The notes under the pieces are model-generated. The model ran no database searches and had not been told where the DNA came from. It saw nothing but the letters and a program-made list of their open reading frames with translations. This document shows, in pieces, positions 15,961-23,125 of a DNA stretch of 64,000 nt. Source of the DNA: UBA10649 sp965278945 (GTDB taxonomy: Bacteria > Actinomycetota > Actinomycetes > S36-B12). Both the position numbers and the translations under genes were made by a program. How positions within the stretch are numbered: the stretch's first letter is position 1; every line of letters begins with the position of its first letter. The stretch is from contig OZ257128.1 in NCBI GenBank assembly GCA_965278945.1, positions 2,418,001-2,482,000 of the forward strand, written 5' to 3'.

Positions 15961-16800
15961 CTAGTTCTTGTTGATCTGGCTGAAGGCCAGCTCAACAGGA
16001 GTCTCGCGTCCGAAGATCTCGACCAGGCCGGTGACCTTCTGGGCCTCGATGTTGATCTCGGAGATCGTGGCGTGCAGCGTCGCGAACGGACCGTCGACAA
16101 CGGTGACGGAGTCACCGACGCCGAAGTCGATCTCGATCGCAGGTGCGGACGAGCCGCCTCCGCTCGAAGCGGGAGCACCGGGGACGCCGGCCTTCTTCTC
16201 CGGAGTCGGGGCGAGGATCGAGACGACCTCGTCGAGGGTCAGCGGGGCCGGCTGGTGGCCGTGGCCCACGAAGCCCGTGACGCCGGGCGTGTGCCGAATG
16301 GCGCCCCACGACTCGTCGGTGAGCTCCATGCGCACGAGGACATAACCGGGGAACTTGTTCCGGCGGACGAGCTTGCGCACGCCGCTCTTGATCTCGGTGA
16401 CCTCTTCCATCGGCACCTCGACCTGGAAGATGTAGTCCTCCATGTTCATGCTGTTGATGCGGGTCTCGATATTGCCCTTGACCTTGTTCTCGTAGCCGGC
16501 GTACGAGTGGATGACGTACCAGTCGCCGGCGGAGATGCGCATCTGCTCGCGGAAGGCGATGACCGGATCTTCTTCTTCCTCGACGATCTCCTCGGCCTCC
16601 TCGAGAACCTCGTCGATCGCCTCCTCAATGACCAGTTCCTCGACAACGGCCTCCTCGACCGCATCGAGGATCGCCTCGTCGACGACCGCCTCGTCCGCGA
16701 TCACGTCGTCCACGATCGCCTCATCGACGGGCGCCGACGGCTGAGCCGTCGCGAATGGGTCGATCGAGGGGGTATAGCCCTGGTCGGACACGGTGGTCAT
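15961..16800 (-). CDS. nusG: Transcription antitermination factor NusG with long acidic N-terminus
   Basis: A 279-residue NusG. The first ~90 residues are a disordered acidic stretch dominated by Glu, Asp, Val, Ala and Ile (for example EEAEEIVEEEEDP). The NGN domain follows (GDWYVIHSYAGYENKVKGN, RRNKFPGYVLVRM, HTPGVTGFVG). A Gly/Ser/Ala linker leads to the KOW domain (GDSVTVVDGPFATLHATI). Extended N-termini are usual in actinomycete NusG. It is encoded downstream of secE. Confidence 0.97.
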   Translation of the reverse strand: MTTVSDQGYTPSIDPFATAQPSAPVDEAIVDDVIADEAVVDEAILDAVEEAVVEELVIEEAIDEVLEEAEEIVEEEEDPVIAFREQMRISAGDWYVIHSYAGYENKVKGNIETRINSMNMEDYIFQVEVPMEEVTEIKSGVRKLVRRNKFPGYVLVRMELTDESWGAIRHTPGVTGFVGHGHQPAPLTLDEVVSILAPTPEKKAGVPGAPASSGGGSSAPAIEIDFGVGDSVTVVDGPFATLHATISEINIEAQKVTGLVEIFGRETPVELAFSQINKN

Positions 16801-16845
16801 TCTCCTTGCGTTTGTGGTCGTGCTGGGATCGGGGAAGTTGAGGGG

Positions 16846-17103
16846 CTAGCCGAAGACGAACAGCACTCCCTTGGCGAACACGTAGTCAAGCCCCGCGATG
16901 ATGGCGGCCATGATCAGGACGAAGATCACCACGACGGTCGTGTAGGCGATCAGCTCCTTGCGCGTGGGCCAGATGACCTTGCGCAGTTCTGCTACGACCT
17001 GCCGGATGAACAGGGCAAGCCGAGAGAACACATTGCCCTGAGCGCGGTCCTTACGACCGCGGCCGTCCGACCCGCGGTCGGGCAGGGCGTCAGTGTCCGT
17101 CAT
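16846..17103 (-). CDS. secE: Preprotein translocase subunit SecE
   Basis: An 85-residue protein with a charged N-terminus, the conserved amphipathic helix FIRQVVAELRKVIWPTRKEL and a single C-terminal membrane segment. This is the short single-span form typical of Gram-positives. It lies between tRNA-Trp and nusG. Confidence 0.95.
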   Translation of the reverse strand: MTDTDALPDRGSDGRGRKDRAQGNVFSRLALFIRQVVAELRKVIWPTRKELIAYTTVVVIFVLIMAAIIAGLDYVFAKGVLFVFG

Positions 17104-17132
17104 GCCTTCCTACCTTCATCTCGTCCTTGCAA

Positions 17133-17155
17133 GCTCCCACGGCGAGCGTGGGAGC
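17133..17155 (-). promoter_or_regulatory. Stem-loop between tRNA-Trp and secE
   Basis: GCTCCCACG pairs with CGTGGGAGC around a 5-base loop, 14 bases downstream of the tRNA 3' end. No T-run is present. It may be a processing signal or weak terminator. Confidence 0.4.
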
Positions 17156-17169
17156 CATCGATCGACTCG

Positions 17170-17242
17170 CAGGGCCGGAGGGACTTGAACCCCCAACCGC
17201 CGGTTTTGGAGACCGGTGCTCTACCAATTGAGCTACGACCCT
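17170..17242 (-). tRNA. tRNA-Trp (anticodon CCA)
   Basis: A 73-nt cloverleaf read on the minus strand. Acceptor AGGGTCG pairs with CGGCCCT, D arm GCTC...GAGC, anticodon loop CTCCAAA, T arm GGGGG-TTCAAGT-CCCTC (one G-T pair). Discriminator G, no encoded CCA. Its place next to secE matches other actinomycetes. Confidence 0.95.
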
Positions 17243-17374
17243 TCAGCCCGGTGATTGAGCCTGCCCGAGGGCAGGCTGCCGCCGACCTATTTCGCTACGG
17301 GAGTCTACGGTCCGCCCGTGAGCCGGGTCCAATCCGGTCCCCGGCGCCCGGGGCGCGGCTGCAAGGATGGAGCC

Positions 17375-18577
17375 ATGAGTTCACGCATCTCCCGCCGAAT
17401 CGCCGCCATCACCGAATCCGCCACGTTGGCCGTCGACGCCAAGGCCAAGGCCCTCAAGGCAGCCGGGCGCCCGGTCATCGGATTCGGTGCCGGGGAGCCG
17501 GATTTCCCGACCCCGAGGTACATCGTCGACGCGGCGATCGCCGCCAGCGCCAAGCAGGAGTGGCATCGCTACACCCCTGCCGGTGGCCTGCCCGCCCTCA
17601 AGGAGGCGGTCGCGGTCAAGACCCTCCGCGATTCGGGGTTCCAGGTGGCCGCGAGCCAGGTGCTCATCACCAATGGCGGAAAGCAGGCCCTCTACAACGC
17701 CTTCGCGACCCTGCTGGATCCCGGTGACGAGGTGCTGCTTCCGGCCCCGTACTGGACGACCTACCCCGAGTCCATCCGGCTGGCCGGCGGGGTTCCCGTC
17801 GAGATCATCACCGACGAGACCTCCGGCTACCGCGCGACGATCGCGCAGCTCGAGGCCGCGCGGACCGAGCGCACCAAGCTCCTCGTCTTCGTGTCCCCGT
17901 CCAACCCGACGGGGGCGGTCTACTCCCCCGCTGAGGTCAAGGCGATCGGCGAGTGGGCGGACTCGCACGGGCTGTGGGTCGTCACCGACGAGATCTACGA
18001 GCACCTGGTCTACGGCGATGCCGAGTTCGCGTCGATGCCGGTGCTCGTCCCGTCGCTCGCGGACCGCTGCGTTGTCGTGAACGGCGTCGCGAAGACGTAC
18101 GCCATGACCGGCTGGCGGGTCGGCTGGATGATCGGTCCCGACGATGTCGTCAAGGCCGCCACGAACCTGCAGTCGCACTCGACGTCCAACGTCGCCAACG
18201 TCTCGCAGATCGCTGCACTTGCGGCGGTGAGCGGTGACCTGTCCGCGGTTGCCGAGATGAAGGCGGCCTTCGACAGGCGGCGCGTCCTGATCACCGGAAT
18301 GCTCGACGCGATTCCCGGTGTCGCGTGCCCGTTGCCCGAGGGCGCGTTCTATGTCTACCCGTCGGTGAAGGAACTCGTGGGCAAGTCGCTGCGCGGGGTC
18401 ACCATCGAGTCGTCGTCGCATCTGTCCGCGCTGATCCTCGACGAGGCCGAGGTTGCCGTCGTGCCCGGCGAGGCCTTCGGCACCCCCGGCTACGTGCGGA
18501 TGTCCTACGCGACGTCCGACGCCGACATCGTCGAGGGCGTATCGCGGATGGCGGCCCTGCTGGCGGAGGCCAACTAG
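17375..18577 (+). CDS. aspC: Aspartate aminotransferase (class I PLP-dependent)
   Basis: A 400-residue cytosolic aminotransferase exchanging the amino group between aspartate and 2-oxoglutarate. Family features are VIGFGAGEPDFPTP, YTPAGGLPALKEA, the SPSNPTGAVYSP block, VTDEIYEHLVY, and the PLP lysine in NGVAKTYAMTGWRVGW. The ATG at 17375 follows AAGGA by seven bases; the frame is open upstream but has no better start. It converges with murB, overlapping its end by four bases. Confidence 0.92.
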   Translation: MSSRISRRIAAITESATLAVDAKAKALKAAGRPVIGFGAGEPDFPTPRYIVDAAIAASAKQEWHRYTPAGGLPALKEAVAVKTLRDSGFQVAASQVLITNGGKQALYNAFATLLDPGDEVLLPAPYWTTYPESIRLAGGVPVEIITDETSGYRATIAQLEAARTERTKLLVFVSPSNPTGAVYSPAEVKAIGEWADSHGLWVVTDEIYEHLVYGDAEFASMPVLVPSLADRCVVVNGVAKTYAMTGWRVGWMIGPDDVVKAATNLQSHSTSNVANVSQIAALAAVSGDLSAVAEMKAAFDRRRVLITGMLDAIPGVACPLPEGAFYVYPSVKELVGKSLRGVTIESSSHLSALILDEAEVAVVPGEAFGTPGYVRMSYATSDADIVEGVSRMAALLAEAN

Positions 18578-19599
18578 CCCGGATTGCCAACCAGGGTCGG
18601 CTCGATCGCGAGGTCGATGCCGAATGCGTCGTGCACGCGGTGCTGTACGAGTCGCGCCAGCGCCATGATGTCCGCCGCAGAAGCGCCGCCGCGGTTCGTC
18701 AGCGCGAGCGTGTGCTTCGTCGAGATGGCAGCGTTCGGTGCCGCGTCGAGCGCGAAGCCGCCCGCGAGCCCCGAGTTCTCGATGAGCCAGGCCGCGCTCA
18801 GCTTGACGCCTGCTGCTGACGGATAGCGCGGACATCCCTCAGGCGCGAGCGCGACATCGTCGACGACGGGGTTGGTGAAGAAGGAGCCTGCGCTCCACGT
18901 GTCGTGATCCGCGTCGTCGAGAACCATGCCCTTCGTCGCTCGCAACTCGAGGACGGCCGAGCGAATGTCGCTGATATCGGCGTGCCCGCCTGTTTCAACG
19001 CCGAGCGATCGGGCGAGGTCGCCGTACGCGACGGCACCGGTCGAGGATGCGTGCAGCCGCAGCGTCACGGCCAGGACGACCCAGCGATCGGGGTCCTTCT
19101 TGAACGAGCTGCTGCGATAGCCGAATCCGCAGTCTTCGGCCCGGAGCCGGCCGAGCTCGCCGGATGCGCGGTCGAGAACATCGACCGCGGCAACGACGTG
19201 CGCGATCTCTTGTCCGTAAGCGCCGACATTCTGGATAGGCGTCGCCCCACAGCGACCAGGAATCCCCGACAGCGCCTCAATGCCGGCCCATCCCTCGCGC
19301 ACGCTCATCTCCACGACGGCGTCCCACGGTTCTCCCGCCGCCACGGTGATGTCGACTACTTCGTCCGATGTCTCAACGACGACACCGCGATTGGCTACGT
19401 CAATGACCGCCCCGGCGAAGCCCGCGTCCGCGACGACCAGGTTGCTGCCGCCGCCGAGCAGGAGGACCGGTGTCGAGGAGTCGTCGCACTCGCGAACCGC
19501 CTCGACGATCTCCGCGACCGACGACGCAGCAAGCCAGGCATCAGCCGGCCCGCCGACCCGAAGCGTCGTGCGCTCGGCGAGGTTCGCGGGTGAGGCCAC
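18574..19599 (-). CDS. murB: UDP-N-acetylenolpyruvoylglucosamine reductase
   Basis: A 341-residue FAD enzyme reducing the enolpyruvyl group to form UDP-MurNAc in peptidoglycan synthesis. The FAD domain has TTLRVGGPADAW and LLLGGGSNLVV. The substrate domain has IPGRCGATPIQNVGAYGQE, the catalytic Ser in SAGSFFTNPVV and the Glu in IEPTLVG. GTG start. It lies nine bases downstream of the glycosyltransferase-like gene. Confidence 0.95.
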   Translation of the reverse strand: MASPANLAERTTLRVGGPADAWLAASSVAEIVEAVRECDDSSTPVLLLGGGSNLVVADAGFAGAVIDVANRGVVVETSDEVVDITVAAGEPWDAVVEMSVREGWAGIEALSGIPGRCGATPIQNVGAYGQEIAHVVAAVDVLDRASGELGRLRAEDCGFGYRSSSFKKDPDRWVVLAVTLRLHASSTGAVAYGDLARSLGVETGGHADISDIRSAVLELRATKGMVLDDADHDTWSAGSFFTNPVVDDVALAPEGCPRYPSAAGVKLSAAWLIENSGLAGGFALDAAPNAAISTKHTLALTNRGGASAADIMALARLVQHRVHDAFGIDLAIEPTLVGNPG

Positions 19600-19608
19600 G
19601 ACGCAACC

Positions 19609-20565
19609 CTAGGGGCCGGGGGTTCGCGGGCTGAGGATCTCCGGCCGCGACCGGAAGCGATGCAGGAGCCGGTCGTATGTGCGCCTGGACTCGCGGTCGC
19701 GCAACTCCGGGTCGCTGTCGTGATAGCTGTGATGGCGCTCCTGATGCACCGGCAACTGCCCGGGCGGAACGACGAGCCGACCACCCTCGGCTCGCAGCGC
19801 AAGGGACCACTCGATGTCGGCGTTGCGGTAGAACCGCGCCTTCGGGTGAGCCGGAGCCGCGAGCGCGGCATCTCGCCGAACGACCAACAAGTAGCCAAGG
19901 ATCGCATCGACCTCGCCCGACGGCGCGTCGTCGAATGACCGCCACTCGTTCGCGAGGTTCGCGTTCACCCCGCGCCAACCGGACGCCACCACCGACTGAT
20001 CATCGAACTGGGCGAGGATTGGTGTGATCGCATCACCGTCGAGCACCGTCGACATGTCCAGCACCGCGACGACATCCGAGCGACTCACGGCGACTAGCGC
20101 GTTGACTGCAGTGGACCAGCCGACCTTGGCCAGGTCACCGGCCACGTGCAGGTCGATCACGCGATCGGGATTCTGGGCGGACAGTTCGTGGAGCGCCAGC
20201 CCCGCTCCGTCGACGTCTCCGCAATCAAGGCCGACGATCACGATATCCCCGGGTGCGTACGCGAGCAGCGCTTGGATGCACGCGACAACGTCGTCGGGCC
20301 AGCCATCCACGATGAGTGAGACAGTGCACCGGGCCGAAGGCAGGACGAGTTCGGCCGCCACAAGGTCGGCTGTCGTGGCGAACACGTCGAACGGGGGGCG
20401 GGCGCTCAGTTGGTAGCCACCCGGGGCGTCGGTCACGACGAACCCCAGTGCGCTGATCCGATCGCGCAGGCGGTCGGCCTCGGTGAAGTCCCGGACGGCC
20501 CGCGCTGCAGTGCGCTCGTCAGCGAGCTCCACCACTTCAGCGGGGACGTTCGCGCCGTCGCTCAT
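19609..20565 (-). CDS. Fusion of a CysRS-tail-like domain with a glycosyltransferase-2-like domain
   Basis: A 318-residue protein of unusual make-up. Residues ~10-50 (ELADERTAARAVRDFTEAD, then RLRDRISALGFVV) match the C-terminal domain of cysteinyl-tRNA synthetase. Residues ~75-290 look like a GT-A nucleotide-sugar fold: SLIVDGWPDDVVACIQALL, DIVIVGLDCGD, DVVAVLDMSTVLDGDAI, then FYRNADIEWSLALRAEGGR. No signal peptide or membrane segment is visible. Its ATG overlaps the hadB stop (ATGA) and it precedes murB, so envelope synthesis is plausible. Function unproven. Confidence 0.65.
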   Translation of the reverse strand: MSDGANVPAEVVELADERTAARAVRDFTEADRLRDRISALGFVVTDAPGGYQLSARPPFDVFATTADLVAAELVLPSARCTVSLIVDGWPDDVVACIQALLAYAPGDIVIVGLDCGDVDGAGLALHELSAQNPDRVIDLHVAGDLAKVGWSTAVNALVAVSRSDVVAVLDMSTVLDGDAITPILAQFDDQSVVASGWRGVNANLANEWRSFDDAPSGEVDAILGYLLVVRRDAALAAPAHPKARFYRNADIEWSLALRAEGGRLVVPPGQLPVHQERHHSYHDSDPELRDRESRRTYDRLLHRFRSRPEILSPRTPGP

Positions 20566-20987
20566 GCGGGCAGGCGGACGACTGCCTGTGCCTTGCCGAG
20601 GACCGTTGCGCCCTCACTGGTCGCCGTGAGAGTCACGAGCACGGTGCCGTCGTCATTCTTCGCGGTGACCTTGCCGCTCACCTCGAGAGTGGCGCCGACC
20701 TCGTCGTCGGGAACCACCACGGGGCGGGTGAACCGGACGCCGTACTGCACGACCGAGCCGGGGTCTTTGGTCCAGTCTGTAACGACGCGAACAGCGGTTG
20801 CCATCGTCAGCATGCCGTGAGCAATCACGTCGGGGAGGCCGACCGACGTTGCCACGCGCTGGTTCCAGTGGATGGGATTGAAGTCCAGGGACGCCCCTGC
20901 GTAGCGCACGAGGTCCGCACGCTGGATGGGGAATGTCTGGCTAGGCAACTCCGCGCCGACCTCGATGTCGTTCCAGCTGATGCTCAT
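20562..20987 (-). CDS. hadB: MaoC-type (R)-specific hydratase, HadB-like
   Basis: A 141-residue hot-dog-fold hydratase/dehydratase with the active-site pair in DFNPIHWN (Asp and His about residues 36-41) and the family GMLTMA segment. Synteny rpmG-hadA-hadB matches mycobacteria, where HadAB dehydrates beta-hydroxyacyl-ACP during fatty-acid elongation. Whether this organism makes mycolic acids is not shown, so a general fatty-acid role is safer. It overlaps hadA by four bases. Confidence 0.85.
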   Translation of the reverse strand: MSISWNDIEVGAELPSQTFPIQRADLVRYAGASLDFNPIHWNQRVATSVGLPDVIAHGMLTMATAVRVVTDWTKDPGSVVQYGVRFTRPVVVPDDEVGATLEVSGKVTAKNDDGTVLVTLTATSEGATVLGKAQAVVRLPA

Positions 20988-21442
20988 TCGGCGCCCGCTT
21001 CGGGCCCGCGCGAGACGATGAGCGAGTGCGTTGTCGCGACGTGCTCGCCGTCGATCGTCGCGATGTCGCCGCGCGTGGTGATCATGTCGTTGCCCGCGGC
21101 GAAGCGGATCGACTCGATCGTGGTCGTGACGTTCAGTTCGTCGCCAGCAACGATCGGCCGGGCGTAAGAAAAGCGCTGCTCACCGTGCACGACACGTGAG
21201 TAGTCGAGCCCCAGTTCGGGGTCGTGAATGACTGCCGAACTGGCGCGCATCGACAAGATGATCGCGAACGTCGGCGGGACGACCAGATCGGAATAGCCGA
21301 GCGCACGCGCCGACTTGACGTCGTGATAGGCAGGATTGAGGTCACCGATTGCGGTCGCGAACTCCCGGACCTTCTCGCGCCCCACGACGTAAGGAGCGCT
21401 AGGCGGATAGACCCGACCAACGAAGTCCGGGTTGAGGGCCAT
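20984..21442 (-). CDS. hadA: MaoC N-terminal-type dehydratase subunit, HadA-like
   Basis: A 152-residue hot-dog-fold protein of the FAS1/MaoC N-terminal type. It has YPPSAPYVVGREKVREFA, AIGDLNPAYHD and VVPPTFAI. In mycobacteria HadA pairs with catalytic HadB and binds the acyl chain. The translational overlap here supports a heterodimer. It lies 26 bases downstream of rpmG. Confidence 0.85.
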   Translation of the reverse strand: MALNPDFVGRVYPPSAPYVVGREKVREFATAIGDLNPAYHDVKSARALGYSDLVVPPTFAIILSMRASSAVIHDPELGLDYSRVVHGEQRFSYARPIVAGDELNVTTTIESIRFAAGNDMITTRGDIATIDGEHVATTHSLIVSRGPEAGAE

Positions 21443-21468
21443 GCGGTCAGTCTGCCGTACCCGAGCGA

Positions 21469-21636
21469 CTAGCGGGTTTCCTTGTGGTTCGTGTGCTTGT
21501 TGCAGTTCGGGCAGAACTTCTTGGCCTCAAGGCGATCAGGATCGTTGCGGCGGTTCTTCTTGGTGATGTAGTTGCGGTGCTTGCAGTCCTCGCATGCCAT
21601 CGTGATCTTCGGGCGAACGTCGGTAGCCTTACCCAC
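21469..21636 (-). CDS. rpmG: 50S ribosomal protein L33, zinc-binding form
   Basis: A 55-residue protein starting at a GTG (21636) preceded by AGAGGA. Both CxxC pairs are present (CEDCKHRNYITKKNRR, CPNCNKHTNHKETR), so this is the zinc-containing C+ paralogue. Confidence 0.96.
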   Translation of the reverse strand: MGKATDVRPKITMACEDCKHRNYITKKNRRNDPDRLEAKKFCPNCNKHTNHKETR

Positions 21637-21710
21637 TGGTCTTCCTCTTTCTGATGATCTCGACAAGCGCTTGCCGAGCGTGTTGGTGATGCTGGTCGAA
21701 CCGGCCTAAG

Positions 21711-21783
21711 TAGCGGAGGCCGGACTTGAACCGGCGACACAGCGATTATGAGCCGCTTGCTCTACCAACTGAGCTACCCCGCC
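21711..21783 (-). tRNA. tRNA-Met (anticodon CAT)
   Basis: A 73-nt cloverleaf. Acceptor GGCGGGG with CTCCGCT (two G-T pairs), anticodon loop CTCATAA, T arm GCCGG-TTCAAGT-CCGGC, discriminator A. The ordinary base-paired acceptor end suggests the elongator form. It is the middle gene of a tRNA-Thr/tRNA-Met/rpmG run. Confidence 0.92.
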
Positions 21784-21809
21784 GCAATGAGGCGAACTGC
21801 ACCTCATCG

Positions 21810-21882
21810 AGCCCCTTTACGGAATCGAACCGTAGACCTTCTCCTTACCATGGAGACGCTCTGCCGTCTGAGCTAAAGGGGC
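21810..21882 (-). tRNA. tRNA-Thr (anticodon GGT)
   Basis: A 73-nt cloverleaf. Acceptor GCCCCTT with AAGGGGC, anticodon stem TCTCC/GGAGA around ATGGTAA, T arm TACGG-TTCGATT-CCGTA, discriminator T. No encoded CCA. Confidence 0.94.
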
Positions 21883-21975
21883 CTAAAGCCCCGTAAGCGT
21901 ACACAAGCGCCCCGAGCGACGGGAAATCGAGTCCCGCCGCTCGGCGGGAGCGGCAAATAGCGGTTGACTGGCCTC

Positions 21976-22914
21976 ATGACCGACAAATGGACGGCGCGGG
22001 ATATGCCCGACCTCACCGGTCGGTGCGCCGTCGTCACCGGTGCCAACTCCGGAATCGGGCTGCAGGCGGCAAGGCAGCTCGCCGGTCACGGGGCGGACGT
22101 GACGCTCGCCGTGCGCGACGAGGCTCGCGGTGCGGCGGCCGCGGCGCAGATCCAAGCCTGGGAACCCGGCGCCCGGGTCCTGGTCGCGCGGCTGGACCTA
22201 GCCGAGCTTGCCTCGGTGCGCGCGTTCGCCGACGCATGGTCGAGCTCTCATCCTGAGGGCCTCGACCTCCTGATCAATAACGCCGGGATCATGGCGACGC
22301 CATTTCGGACCACTCCGGACGGCTTCGAGGCGCAACTGGCCACGAACCACCTTGGCCACTTCGCGCTCACCGCGCTGCTGCTTCCCGCGCTGGTCGCTCG
22401 TCCCCGCTCTCGCGTCGTGACGATCTCTTCGCAGGCGCACCGGATGGGCCGGATTCACTTCGACGACCTCATGTCGACACGGCGCTACTCCGCATGGGGT
22501 GCGTATGCGCAGAGCAAGCTGGCCAACCTGCTGTTCACCCGGGAACTCCAGCGACGTCTCGACCTCACCGGAATCGCGACCCTCGCGGCGGCAGCCCACC
22601 CCGGCTACGCCGCGACCAACCTGCAATCGGGCGGGCCACGCATGCGGAACCGCGGCTGGATGGAACGGGTCACCAGCCTCGGCAACCGGGTACTCGCTCA
22701 GTCCGCGGAGATGGGCGCGCTGCCCTCCTTGTTCGCCGCGACGTTTCCCGAACTGCCGGGAGGCGCATACGTGGGGCCGAGCGGACCCTTCGAGCAGCAC
22801 GGGTATCCCGTCCTCGTCGGACGATCCAAGGCTGCGTTGAACGATGCCGATGCACGCCGACTGTGGACGGTCAGCGAGAACCTGACCGGGGTGCGCTTCC
22901 CGCTCGACGCCTAG
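21976..22914 (+). CDS. Short-chain dehydrogenase (retinol/protochlorophyllide-reductase-like SDR)
   Basis: A 312-residue NAD(P)-dependent oxidoreductase. Rossmann motif TGANSGIG, NNAGIM, catalytic Ser in VTISSQAHR and the YAQSK catalytic pair; the C-terminal extension HPGYAATNLQ is typical of retinol-dehydrogenase-like SDRs. The ATG at 21976 lacks a clear ribosome-binding site. It stands alone between tRNA genes, with a terminator after it. Substrate unknown. Confidence 0.85.
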   Translation: MTDKWTARDMPDLTGRCAVVTGANSGIGLQAARQLAGHGADVTLAVRDEARGAAAAAQIQAWEPGARVLVARLDLAELASVRAFADAWSSSHPEGLDLLINNAGIMATPFRTTPDGFEAQLATNHLGHFALTALLLPALVARPRSRVVTISSQAHRMGRIHFDDLMSTRRYSAWGAYAQSKLANLLFTRELQRRLDLTGIATLAAAAHPGYAATNLQSGGPRMRNRGWMERVTSLGNRVLAQSAEMGALPSLFAATFPELPGGAYVGPSGPFEQHGYPVLVGRSKAALNDADARRLWTVSENLTGVRFPLDA

Positions 22915-22954
22915 CCAAGCAGCGACTCGGCTCGGGCCGGGCCGAAAATGCGTG

Positions 22955-22984
22955 GTGGGGCCGTCCCGTCGGGAGCGGCCCCAC
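22955..22984. terminator. Terminator between SDR gene and tRNA-Tyr
   Basis: GTGGGGCCG pairs with CGGCCCCAC around an inner imperfect stem. It lies 40 bases after the SDR stop and nine bases beyond the tRNA-Tyr 3' end, so it may serve both strands. Confidence 0.7.
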
Positions 22985-22992
22985 GCCACGCG

Positions 22993-23074
22993 TGGCGGGT
23001 GAAGGATTCGAACCTTCGAAGGCTAAGCCGGCGGATTTACAGTCCGCTCCCATTGGCCACTCGGGCAACCCGCC
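22993..23074 (-). tRNA. tRNA-Tyr (anticodon GTA)
   Basis: An 82-nt tRNA with a long variable arm, as expected for Tyr. Acceptor GGCGGGT with ACCCGCC, anticodon loop CTGTAAA, T arm GAAGG-TTCGAAT-CCTTC, discriminator A. Confidence 0.95.
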
Positions 23075-23125
23075 ATGGTGCATCGAGAAGGATACACACG
23101 ACGATTCGACCGACAGAATGGCGTC

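Noticed and set aside
15898..17727. 609-codon open frame on the plus strand across rplK, nusG, secE and tRNA-Trp
   Set aside because: It is antisense to well-supported genes and a tRNA, has the composition of a mirror frame and no family resemblance.
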